A stretch of DNA of 6,417 nucleotides from Alphaproteobacteria bacterium (GCA_026225015.1 JAMFRY010000180.1:1-6417); one strand, 5' to 3'. Positions 1-5,605 are shown, numbered from the stretch's first letter. The notes: generated by a model not told the origin, from the letters alone. Numbers and translations: made by a program.

Positions 1-21
1 AGAGAGTTCATCACAAAACGG

Positions 22-717
22 CTATTTTCCGTGCACTTCGCGCGCGCCGAAAATCGCGGAGCCGATGCGGACATGGGTGGCGCCTTCGGCGATGGCGGCC
101 TCAAAATCCGCGGACATTCCCATGGAGCGGATGGGCAGGCCATGGCTGTCGGCCAGCTGGACGAGACGCCGGAAAAATGGGGCAGGATCGAGATTGGCGG
201 GGGGAATGCACATCAGGCCCTGCAATGCCGCGCCGAAACGGCTGTGCATCGCGCGGATGAACGCGTCGGCGCCGGCGGTGGAGATGCCGGATTTTTGCGG
301 CTCGTCGCCGATATTGATCTGGACCAGCAAAGTGGGGGACTTGCCGGCGGCTTGCGCGGCGTCGGCGATGGCCTCGGCAAGTCTGGGGCGGTCGAGCGTC
401 TCGATGGTGTGGGCCAGGCGGACGGCGGTGGCGGCTTTGTTGGTTTGCAGGCCGCCGATGAGATGCACCCTGGTTTCGGCATGCGTGGCCAGCAAAGCGG
501 GGAATTTCTGCTCGGCCTCCTGCACGCGGTTTTCGCCGAATACCGCCTGGCCGGCCGAGATCGCTGCCGCGATGGCGGCGGCAGGGTGGGTTTTGGAAAC
601 GGCGACCAACGTGATTTGATCCGGGTTGCGGCCGGCGGCCCGAGCGGCGGCGGCGATTCGCTCGCGTACCACGCCAAGGGCGGCGGCGATGGATGGGGAA
701 TCGGGGAGAGCGGGCAT
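22..717 (-). CDS. yggS: YggS/PLPBP family pyridoxal 5'-phosphate homeostasis protein
   Basis: A 231-residue cytoplasmic PLP-binding protein of the YggS/PROSC family. The family has the alanine-racemase-type barrel without known racemase activity and buffers free PLP, affecting amino-acid and vitamin B6 balance. Visible motifs, in order: VAVSKTHP with the presumed PLP lysine at Lys42, FGENRVQEAEQK (60-71), HLIGGLQTNK (85-94), QINIGDEPQKSGI (133-145), and the phosphate-cradle region MGMSADFEAAI to VRIGSAIFG (199-224). Length is typical of the family. The frame stays open to 927, but the homology begins about 15 residues after the ATG at 717 and the upstream part overlaps the divergent gene, so I take 717 as the start. 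No strong Shine-Dalgarno is visible before it. It is divergent from the ThiE-like gene with a 13-bp gap. Stop TAG at 22-24. Function is inferred from motifs; family assignment is very secure. Confidence 0.95.
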   Translation of the reverse strand: MPALPDSPSIAAALGVVRERIAAAARAAGRNPDQITLVAVSKTHPAAAIAAAISAGQAVFGENRVQEAEQKFPALLATHAETRVHLIGGLQTNKAATAVRLAHTIETLDRPRLAEAIADAAQAAGKSPTLLVQINIGDEPQKSGISTAGADAFIRAMHSRFGAALQGLMCIPPANLDPAPFFRRLVQLADSHGLPIRSMGMSADFEAAIAEGATHVRIGSAIFGAREVHGK

Positions 718-730
718 GGATGCAGGGTTA

Positions 731-1312
731 ATGGCCTGGGGACGGGCGGTAAAGCAAAGGCGGCGGAGCAGCCTGCCGGTGCTTTGGCTGTTCACCGATA
801 CGCTCCGCCTGCCCGATCCCCTGCACGCAATTTTCCGTTTGCCGCGCGGGCTATGCGGAGTGGTTTTCAGGCACGATAACGTTGCGGGACGGCTGGCACT
901 GGCTTTGCAGATCGCGAAGTTATGCAAAAGGCGGCGCCTTGATCTGGTGGTGACAGGTGATGTGCGACTCGCCTTGCGCCTCGGCGCGGGCGTTCACTTG
1001 CGCGGCGGGAAGCGGCCTGGCTACGTTCGGTTGAGCAAGCGGGGGCGGCGTCTGCTAACGTCCTCGGCGCATAATTTTTCCGAGCTTCGGCGGGCGAAGC
1101 TTGCGGGCGCGGAAATCGTATTTCTCTCGCCGGCATTTCCCACGCCAACGCATCCCGGCGCGGTTTCTCTGGGCGCCTTGAGATGGGTAGGCCTGGCCCG
1201 TCGATTCGAAGGGCTAAAACTCTACTGCCTGGGCGGGGTGAGTGGAGAAAACATTCGCCTGCTGGGCCGTTTTGTTGCGGGCGCGGGCGCAATTACCGCG
1301 CTAACACCTTAG
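731..1312 (+). CDS. ThiE/TenI-like (thiamine phosphate synthase superfamily) protein, atypical motifs
   Basis: A 193-residue protein that follows the ThiE/TenI (TMP-TENI) barrel pattern: LWLFTD (18-23), VVFRHD (44-49), LDLVVTGDVRLAL (70-82), GAGVHLRGG (85-93), SSAHNFSELR (111-120), FLSPAFPTPTHPGA (131-144) and the phosphate-loop-like CLGGVSGENIRLL (167-178). ThiE joins HMP pyrophosphate to the thiazole phosphate to make thiamine phosphate. Here the usual ThiE signatures are altered: the Asn of the IND motif, the HxGQxD motif and the Lys after PxFxTxT are not present, so catalysis is uncertain. ATG 731 has an AGGG about 5 bases upstream. A GTG at 779, preceded by GGAG at 765-768, is a serious alternative and would start the protein at VLWLFTD. 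Divergent from yggS, an arrangement I associate with Acetobacteraceae. I therefore give superfamily membership and no gene symbol. Confidence 0.78.
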   Translation: MAWGRAVKQRRRSSLPVLWLFTDTLRLPDPLHAIFRLPRGLCGVVFRHDNVAGRLALALQIAKLCKRRRLDLVVTGDVRLALRLGAGVHLRGGKRPGYVRLSKRGRRLLTSSAHNFSELRRAKLAGAEIVFLSPAFPTPTHPGAVSLGALRWVGLARRFEGLKLYCLGGVSGENIRLLGRFVAGAGAITALTP

Positions 1313-1333
1313 TTTCACGAAACTGTCATATAT

Positions 1334-1353
1334 CTGTGGCTAACTAGCCACAG
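1334..1353. repeat. Near-perfect palindrome downstream of the ThiE-like gene
   Basis: Two 9-base arms, CTGTGGCTA and TAGCCACAG, are separated by only AC. As RNA this gives an 8-bp stem with a four-base loop. It begins 21 bases after the stop of the ThiE-like gene. No T-run follows, so it is not a classical intrinsic terminator. It could be a 3'-end hairpin or a protein-binding palindrome upstream of the porin. AACTGT at 1321-1326 is complementary to ACAGTT at 1350-1355 and could compete for the right arm. Confidence 0.6.
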
Positions 1354-1382
1354 TTGCTAGGAATTAAAGAATTGCCACTGAT

Positions 1383-1411
1383 CTGACATTGCCTGTCCAG
1401 GTTGTTATGGA
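1383..1411 (+). promoter_or_regulatory. Possible sigma-70-type promoter for the porin
   Basis: CTGACA at 1383-1388, a 17-base spacer, then TATGGA at 1406-1411. The -35 match is good and the -10 match weak. It would give a leader of roughly 100 bases before the porin ATG. A weaker alternative is TTGAGG at 1437-1442. The porin needs its own promoter somewhere in 1313-1518, but the exact site is a guess. Confidence 0.25.
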
Positions 1412-1518
1412 CTTAAAGCGGCCCGACCAGTCACGTTTGAGGTCAACAGGGCTGCTAAAAATCCTGAATTTAGGCACGGACGGATCCGGCCGAAATTGTA
1501 CATCTTGGAGGTTTTATA

Positions 1519-2937
1519 ATGCGCAAGTTACTTCTGGCCTCGGTGGCCATATTGAGTGCCACGCTCGCAATGTCTGGTGGCGCGAGGGCGCAGCCGGTCA
1601 AACCTGTGGAGGCCGGCACATTGGTCGTTCATTTCAACGGCTATCTGCAGTTCGAGCTAGGGGATGAGAGTTCCTCCTACAACACGATCACCATACCGAG
1701 CACCTCAACGACCACGACGCCTGGCACTTATAAGCTGAACCCGGTGACGACGATCGGCGATTTCCGCGTTTATCCCGGCTTCGATGCACAGACCGTTGAC
1801 GGAATCGAATACGGCGTCGCGACCGAAATCCGCACCGGCTACTCGAATGCCGGCGTCGGCCAGAACGGCAAGACGACAGCCACGAATACGACCACGACAA
1901 CAACGGTTGGCACCACAAAAGTGGTTACGGCCGTAACCACCGCCACCAACAGCCTGAGCAACCTCTACGTGAAGCGCGCTTACGGCTATATCGGCACCCC
2001 GGAATTCGGCTTTGTCCGGTTCGGCCAGACCGACAGCGCCTTCACCCTGCTCCAAGCTGGTGTGATTGAAGCCTTCGGCGATGGCGGGCAGTGGACGCTA
2101 GAGGGCGGCGAGGCCCTGATGTTCCCCAGCAACTCGGTCCCGGCCGGCGGCAATCAATTCATCTATGCCGACCAGACCCCGCTTTATGCCACCGACAAGG
2201 TCGTGTATGTCTCCCCTGCTATTGATGGTTTGAACGCTGTTATCGGCTACGAGCCGAATTCGAACGGCTTGAAGGAAGGCTATCAGACCGATACCTTCGC
2301 CAGCTCGACCAGCGCCAATCTCAGCAGTTCGCCAGTCCCTGGAGATATCGGCTCGCGCCGCAAGAACCTGGTCGATGGCGGCATCCAGTATCTGGACACG
2401 GTTGACGGCTTCAAGATCAAGGCGTCCGCCGACCTGCTGCATGCCGCGCCGATCGCCTATACCGGCCCCGCTGCCTCGCTGCCCGCAACCGCGCCATTCG
2501 GCTATGACAGCCTGAATGTCTACCAGTTCGGCGCCCAGGAAACCTTTGCCGGGCTGACGCTGGGCGCCAACCTCAAAGGCGGTCAGGTTGAGGATGGTTA
2601 CACGTTCAAGCCGAAAGGCGCGCGTGACGCCCTGGCCTATACCATCGGCGCATCCTACGTGCTTGGACCCTATGTCATCGGTGCGAGCTACTTCAACTCA
2701 CAAAGCTCCGGCGCCTACGCTCCGGTCGCCAAGGGCGTTGCCCGTACCCTCAGTGAATATGGCTTTGCGGTTGGTGCAAACTATGTGATCAGCCCGAATT
2801 TGAGCCTGTTCACGCAATATCTCTACGGCCACCGCCACCAGCCGGGCAATTCCTCGCTGGAAACTGCCGAGGGCACAGCCAAGCGCGGCAACACGCAAGG
2901 CCAAGCAATCGGTGTGGGCGCGACGATCAAGTGGTAA
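1519..2937 (+). CDS. Outer-membrane porin (beta-barrel, Acetobacteraceae type)
   Basis: A 472-residue predicted outer-membrane channel for small solutes. Residues 1-24 form a Sec signal peptide: MRK, a hydrophobic core LLLASVAILSATLAM, and the cleavage motif ARA before Gln25. The mature chain alternates beta strands with Gly/Asn/Ser/Thr-rich turns. It includes a first strand with VVHFNGYLQFEL (36-47) and RAYGYIGTPEFGFVRFGQTDSAF (153-175), which resembles the segment leading into the constriction loop of general porins. It ends in IGVGATIKW, an aromatic C-terminus expected for BAM-dependent insertion. Two Thr-rich low-complexity loops lie at about 58-68 and 119-143. The ATG at 1519 is fixed by a strong GGAGG at 1507-1511 with a 7-base spacer. 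It is a single-gene unit with its own terminator immediately downstream. Substrate specificity cannot be read from the sequence. Confidence 0.9.
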   Translation: MRKLLLASVAILSATLAMSGGARAQPVKPVEAGTLVVHFNGYLQFELGDESSSYNTITIPSTSTTTTPGTYKLNPVTTIGDFRVYPGFDAQTVDGIEYGVATEIRTGYSNAGVGQNGKTTATNTTTTTTVGTTKVVTAVTTATNSLSNLYVKRAYGYIGTPEFGFVRFGQTDSAFTLLQAGVIEAFGDGGQWTLEGGEALMFPSNSVPAGGNQFIYADQTPLYATDKVVYVSPAIDGLNAVIGYEPNSNGLKEGYQTDTFASSTSANLSSSPVPGDIGSRRKNLVDGGIQYLDTVDGFKIKASADLLHAAPIAYTGPAASLPATAPFGYDSLNVYQFGAQETFAGLTLGANLKGGQVEDGYTFKPKGARDALAYTIGASYVLGPYVIGASYFNSQSSGAYAPVAKGVARTLSEYGFAVGANYVISPNLSLFTQYLYGHRHQPGNSSLETAEGTAKRGNTQGQAIGVGATIKW

Positions 2938-2970
2938 GCGCGTAATTACCGCTCAAACGGGTTAAGTTGG

Positions 2971-3001
2971 AAAAGGGTGGCGGGCAACCGCCACCCTTTT
3001 T
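2971..3001 (+). terminator. Intrinsic terminator of the porin gene
   Basis: A perfect 9-bp GC-rich stem, GGGTGGCGG (2975-2983) with CCGCCACCC (2988-2996), is closed by a GCAA (GNRA) tetraloop and followed by five Ts (2997-3001). AAAA at 2971-2974 could pair with the first four Ts and lengthen the stem. It starts about 35 bases after the porin stop. This is one of the clearest regulatory signals in the window. Confidence 0.93.
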
Positions 3002-3021
3002 GGTTTGGGGCAACCTGGCAC

Positions 3022-3050
3022 TTGGCGGAACCAAGCAGCGCGGCTAAAGA
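3022..3050 (+). promoter_or_regulatory. Possible promoter for the DUF3576 lipoprotein gene
   Basis: TTGGCG at 3022-3027, a 17-base spacer, then TAAAGA at 3045-3050. It lies just after the porin terminator, where the next gene needs a promoter. The -35 element overlaps a small inverted repeat CTTGG/CCAAG (3021-3025 and 3031-3035). This is consensus matching by eye only. Confidence 0.3.
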
Positions 3051-3068
3051 GCAGCCTCATTTGCGATC

Positions 3069-3083
3069 GGGCCATGCCGGCCC
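3069..3083 (+). other. Small GC hairpin in the leader of the DUF3576 gene
   Basis: GGGCC (3069-3073) and GGCCC (3079-3083) form a perfect 5-bp stem with loop ATGCC. It ends four bases before the Shine-Dalgarno GGAG at 3088-3091. It could affect translation or mRNA stability, but a stem this short also occurs by chance in DNA this GC-rich. Confidence 0.35.
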
Positions 3084-3095
3084 TTACGGAGACTT

Positions 3096-3632
3096 ATGTT
3101 GCGGATTAAGCTGAAACTTGCCTTCTCGACCGGTATCGCCCTTGGCCTGCTGGGCTTGAGCGCCTGCGGGAATTCGCAGCCGACCACCGCAACCGTCAAC
3201 AACCCGGAAACCCAGAACCTGCCCGGCGCGCAGGCCAGCGCCAATAGCCACCCGCTCTTCACCCTTGGCGGCGGCAAGAGCAACAGCAGCCAGCAAGGCC
3301 CCGGCATTCAGGTCAACGCCTATTTGTGGCGGGCAACGCTGGATACGCTCTCCTTCATGCCGCTGGCCTCTGCCGACCCGTTTGGCGGGGTGGTCATCAC
3401 CGATTGGTATTCGCCGCCGGCCACGCCGAATGAGCGCTTCAAGGCGAACGCCTATATCCTCAGCCAGCAAATGAACGCGAACGCCATACAAGTCACGCTG
3501 TTCCACCAGGTCCTGCAAAACGGTCAATGGGCGGATGCGGCGGTGGACCCGAATACGGTGAGCGGTTTGGAAGACCGAATTCTATCGCGGGCGGCCGACC
3601 TGCGCGCGGCGGCGGAGAATACGAACGACTGA
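3096..3632 (+). CDS. DUF3576 domain-containing lipoprotein
   Basis: A 178-residue predicted lipoprotein. The N-terminus has positive residues (RIKLK), a hydrophobic segment (about 8-22) and the lipobox LSAC at 21-24, so Cys24 should be lipidated. A flexible Asn/Gln/Ser/Gly-rich linker spans about 25-68. The DUF3576 core follows: VNAYLWRATLDTLSFMPLAS (73-92), ADPFGGVVITDWYSPP (93-108), ERFKANAYIL (113-122) and IQVTLFHQ (131-138). It ends with a charged helix-like tail, LEDRILSRAADLRAAAE. This domain is widespread in Alphaproteobacteria with no settled function; from memory it often sits near leuS, which is not seen here. The ATG at 3096 has GGAG at 3088-3091 with a tight 4-base spacer. The gene is convergent with the acidic-protein gene, with a REP-like palindrome in the short gap. 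An envelope location is inferred from the lipobox. Confidence 0.9.
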   Translation: MLRIKLKLAFSTGIALGLLGLSACGNSQPTTATVNNPETQNLPGAQASANSHPLFTLGGGKSNSSQQGPGIQVNAYLWRATLDTLSFMPLASADPFGGVVITDWYSPPATPNERFKANAYILSQQMNANAIQVTLFHQVLQNGQWADAAVDPNTVSGLEDRILSRAADLRAAAENTND

Positions 3633-3646
3633 GTTTGGGGTGGTTT

Positions 3647-3680
3647 GACGGGCTTCGCTCTGCCCATCCTACAAACTACG
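3647..3680. repeat. REP-like palindromic repeat, copy 1
   Basis: This contains GGGC (3650-3653) and GCCC (3662-3665) around TTCGCTCT, then ATCCTAC. It lies in the gap between the convergent DUF3576 and acidic-protein genes. Its core GCTTCGCTC and the following CCCA(T/A)CCTAC recur at 5691-5722 with one indel and one substitution. The placement between two gene ends fits a REP-like element that may also act as a 3'-end hairpin for both transcripts. Confidence 0.6.
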
Positions 3681-3681
3681 T

Positions 3682-4146
3682 TCAACCCACTGTAACAACG
3701 ACGACGTGCTCGGAATCTACTTCCTGTAGCGACTGGAAAATGGCGGCGATGGCGTCCAGCAGCATTTCGCCGCCGTCTTCGTCTTCCTCCTCGGTGAAAT
3801 CCTCATAGGCCTCGCGCAGTTCCTCCTCGGAAAAATTATCGGGGCTTAGCTTCTCGATGTATTTGTCGCGATCATCGAGGGTGAGAATAAAAACCAGCGA
3901 TTCGACCGATTCAGAAATATCGGCGACGATCTCGTTTTCGCCGGTTTCCAGATCGATATCATATTCATCGGCAAGCACCGGCAGCAGCACGCCGAAAGCC
4001 TCACCATCCCAGTCGTAATCTGCAACCGACGTGCCATTGGCGGCCAGGAAACTGATATAGGCCTGCGGATCGTCATCGGCCGCGGCCTCGACAAGTTCCC
4101 CAAGGTCGGCCCTTGCCAGCCGGGTGAAGGTTACGTTCGACGCCAT
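3682..4146 (-). CDS. Highly acidic protein of unknown function
   Basis: A 154-residue protein that I do not recognise. By count it has about 42 Asp/Glu against about 6 Lys/Arg, so it is strongly anionic. Acidic clusters lie at 24-26, 60-72, 107-124 (with EEEDEDGGE) and 142-146. It has no signal peptide or membrane segment. Short hydrophobic stretches, VLLPVLA (53-59), LVFILTL (84-90), LLDAIAAIF (129-137) and the terminal VVVVTVG, suggest a folded alpha/beta domain and not pure disorder. The ATG at 4146 is supported by AGGAG with a 6-base spacer; the frame also opens at a TTG at 4173, with no comparable site. It follows metZ on the same strand by 87 bp, so co-transcription is possible, and it converges on the DUF3576 gene. 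The strong ribosome site and good codon structure argue that it is real. A soluble, acidic regulatory or chaperone-like role is possible but unsupported. Confidence 0.75.
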   Translation of the reverse strand: MASNVTFTRLARADLGELVEAAADDDPQAYISFLAANGTSVADYDWDGEAFGVLLPVLADEYDIDLETGENEIVADISESVESLVFILTLDDRDKYIEKLSPDNFSEEELREAYEDFTEEEDEDGGEMLLDAIAAIFQSLQEVDSEHVVVVTVG

Positions 4147-4166
4147 TGCACACTCCTGCTGGTGAT

Positions 4167-4208
4167 TTACCAAGCCGTTTGGCGGTTAGTCTTACCAGTG
4201 CCGTTTTG
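4167..4208. repeat. Imperfect tandem-like direct repeat upstream of the acidic-protein gene
   Basis: TTACCAAGCCGTTTGG at 4167-4182 recurs at 4192-4208 as TTACCAGTGCCGTTTTG. The copies are 25 bases apart start to start and differ by a single-base insertion and a couple of substitutions. The pair occupies the 87-bp gap between the metZ stop and the start of the acidic-protein gene. It could be a binding site or a local duplication; no function can be assigned. Confidence 0.45.
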
Positions 4209-4233
4209 CTCTGCCAATGTGAAACTGCTTGCT

Positions 4234-5418
4234 TCAAACTACTTGCAGCGCCTGGGTCAGGTCTTCGATCAGGTCAAGCGGATCTTCCAGGCCGACGGAG
4301 AGCCGGATAATCCCGTCGGTAATCCCCAGCCGGCCACGCTCCTCGGCACCGATGCGCAGATGGGTAGTGGTGGCGGGGTGGGTGGCGAGCGATTTGGTGT
4401 CGCCCAGATTATTGGAAATGGTAATGATTTTCAGCCCGTTGAGCAGCCTGAACGCAGCTTGCTGGCCGCCGGCGAGCTCGAAGGCGACAATGGTGCCACC
4501 GCCGGACATCTGCGCCATGGCGAGTTCGTGCTGCGGATGCGATTTCAATGTCGGATACAGGCTGCGGGAGATTTTCGGCGAGCTTTCCAGGAATCTGGCG
4601 ATTGCCTCGGCGCCGGCCGATTGCGCGGCAACCCGCAGGCCCATGGTCTCCAGCCCCTTCAGGATCACCCAGGCATTGAACGGCGAAATCGTCGGGCCGG
4701 TATTGCGGAAGAACGGCTGAAACACCTCGTCGATCCATTTTTTACTGCTCAGCACCGCGCCGCCCAGCACCCTGCCCTGCCCATCCATGTGCTTGGTAGC
4801 GGAATAGACTACGACGTCGGCGCCGAATTCCAGCGGGCGCTGCAGCAGCGGCGTGGCGAACACATTATCCACCACCACGATGGCGCCGGCGGCGTGGGCA
4901 AGTTCACAAACCGCTTTCAAATCCACCATGTCGAGCATCGGGTTGGAAGGGGTTTCCAGCAGCACCAGGGCGGTCTTCCGGCCGAGCGCTGTTGCCCAGG
5001 CATCAAGGTCAGAGCCGTCCACGAAGACCGCGTCGATCCCGTATTGCGGCAGCAAGGTGCTGACGATCCAATGGCAGGAGCCGAACAAAGCGCGGGCGGC
5101 GACGACGCGGTCGCCGGTTTTCAACGCGCAAAGCAAGGCGGCGTTGACGGCCGCCATTCCGGTTGCCGTACAGCGGCATGCGTCGGCGCCTTCGATGGCG
5201 CAAAGCCTCGCCTCCAGCATGGCGGTGGTGGGGTTGGAGAAGCGTGTGTACTGGTGATGCTGAATTTCGTTGGCGAAAGCCGCCGCCGCTTGTTCCGCAT
5301 CATCATACACATAGCCAGAGGTGAGAAACAGAGCCTCGGAATTTTCCTGCATCTCGGTGCGAATACGCCCGGCATGGATGAGGTTGGTGGCGGGGCGGCG
5401 GGGCGGCTGGTTGGTCAT
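4234..5418 (-). CDS. metZ: O-succinylhomoserine sulfhydrylase
   Basis: A 394-residue cytoplasmic PLP enzyme of the Cys/Met metabolism family. MetZ converts O-succinylhomoserine and sulfide to homocysteine and succinate, the direct-sulfhydrylation route to methionine. Motifs: RPATNLIHAG (8-17), SEALFLTSGYVYD (27-39), YTRFSNPT (57-64), ETPSNP (155-160), DNVFATP (184-190), the PLP lysine in SATKH (Lys209), GGAVLSS (219-225), and NNLGDTKSLATHPATTTH (336-353, substrate/PLP-phosphate side). Length is normal. The N-terminal LIHAG and the SEALFLTSGYVYD opening are the reasons for MetZ over cystathionine gamma-synthase or -lyase. The ATG at 5418 gives the usual N-terminus, with GGAG about 12 bases upstream. 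The frame is open further, to an ATG at 5451 and a TTG at 5472; the latter lies 9 bases after the GAGG at the end of the SAM-II-like leader. The acidic-protein gene follows on the same strand. Confidence 0.93.
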   Translation of the reverse strand: MTNQPPRRPATNLIHAGRIRTEMQENSEALFLTSGYVYDDAEQAAAAFANEIQHHQYTRFSNPTTAMLEARLCAIEGADACRCTATGMAAVNAALLCALKTGDRVVAARALFGSCHWIVSTLLPQYGIDAVFVDGSDLDAWATALGRKTALVLLETPSNPMLDMVDLKAVCELAHAAGAIVVVDNVFATPLLQRPLEFGADVVVYSATKHMDGQGRVLGGAVLSSKKWIDEVFQPFFRNTGPTISPFNAWVILKGLETMGLRVAAQSAGAEAIARFLESSPKISRSLYPTLKSHPQHELAMAQMSGGGTIVAFELAGGQQAAFRLLNGLKIITISNNLGDTKSLATHPATTTHLRIGAEERGRLGITDGIIRLSVGLEDPLDLIEDLTQALQVV

Positions 5419-5433
5419 CTCTGGCTCACTCTC

Positions 5434-5480
5434 CAAAAAGCGCCCAGCCATAGGAGAATGGACGGCAGACAAGCCGTACA
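5434..5480 (-). promoter_or_regulatory. Possible alternative hairpins between the SAM-II element and metZ
   Basis: Reading the minus strand after the aptamer, ACGGC and GCCGT form a 5-bp hairpin with loop TTGTCT. The second arm, GCCGT, and the CCAT after it can instead pair with ATGGCTGGGC, which is followed by GCGC and five Ts. The two structures are mutually exclusive, as in a terminator/antiterminator pair. The proposed terminator stem has an internal mismatch and its T-run is displaced by about 4 bases, so this is only a candidate expression platform. Confidence 0.3.
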
Positions 5481-5481
5481 G

Positions 5482-5538
5482 CCTCTTTAGCGCGTTTATT
5501 TAGCCTCGCCGCAATCCGGCCGGACAAATTACGAGGAA
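5482..5538 (-). ncRNA. SAM-II (SAM-alpha) riboswitch in the metZ leader
   Basis: On the minus strand the pieces of the SAM-II consensus appear in order. P1 is CCTCG (5536-5532) with CGAGG (5508-5504). The conserved loop start is ATTTG (5529-5525), followed by CCGGATTGC in the loop. After P1 comes TAAATAAA (5502-5495), then the hallmark 3' end CGCTAAAGAGG (5492-5482). The pseudoknot P2 can be drawn as CGGATT with AAAC-CG, with one A-A mismatch and one bulged G, so it is weaker than in textbook members. SAM-II elements bind S-adenosylmethionine and repress methionine genes, and metZ/metX/metA leaders in Alphaproteobacteria are their typical location. The position, strand and about 64-base distance to the metZ ATG agree. 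GAGG at the 3' end may double as a ribosome site for a TTG start at 5472. Confidence 0.8.
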
Positions 5539-5548
5539 TCCGCGCCCG

Positions 5549-5593
5549 CCGTAACGCGGTTGACTTGCACGGTCAATGCCGCGGCGGTATCAG
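5549..5593. promoter_or_regulatory. Divergent promoter region for metZ and tRNA-Gly
   Basis: An inverted repeat, TTGAC (5560-5564) and GTCAA (5572-5576), supplies a -35-like hexamer on each strand. Minus strand: TTGACC (5576-5571), a 16-base spacer, then TTACGG (5554-5549), which would start the metZ transcript just upstream of the SAM-II element. Plus strand: TTGCAC (5565-5570), a 17-base spacer, then TATCAG (5588-5593), ending 12 bases before the tRNA. Both -10 boxes are imperfect. The need for two promoters in this short gap is sound; the exact boxes are inferred. Confidence 0.4.
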
Positions 5594-5605
5594 GCGGATC
5601 ATAAG

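Noticed and set aside
31..879. Long plus-strand open frame opposite yggS (282 codons), and another at 65-619
   Set aside because: Antisense to a gene with clear family motifs; Gly/Arg/Ala-rich composition typical of shadow frames in GC-rich DNA.
718..927. 70-residue N-terminal extension of YggS
   Set aside because: Basic, low-similarity sequence that overlaps the ThiE-like gene; the YggS family starts at about the ATG at 717.
1389..1667. Small plus-strand frame of 92 codons before and into the porin
   Set aside because: No ribosome site, overlaps the porin signal peptide in another frame, no recognisable protein features.
3527..3808. Plus-strand frame crossing the DUF3576 end and the acidic-gene end
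   Set aside because: Runs across two real genes in other frames and through the REP-like repeat; Ser-rich shadow with no start signal.
4147..4173. Nine-residue extension of the acidic protein to a TTG at 4173
   Set aside because: The ATG at 4146 has an AGGAG at ideal spacing, and that AGGAG would lie inside the extended coding sequence.
4162..5490. 442-codon plus-strand frame opposite metZ
   Set aside because: Antisense shadow of a fully conserved MetZ; His/Gly/Gln/Arg-rich without domain pattern.
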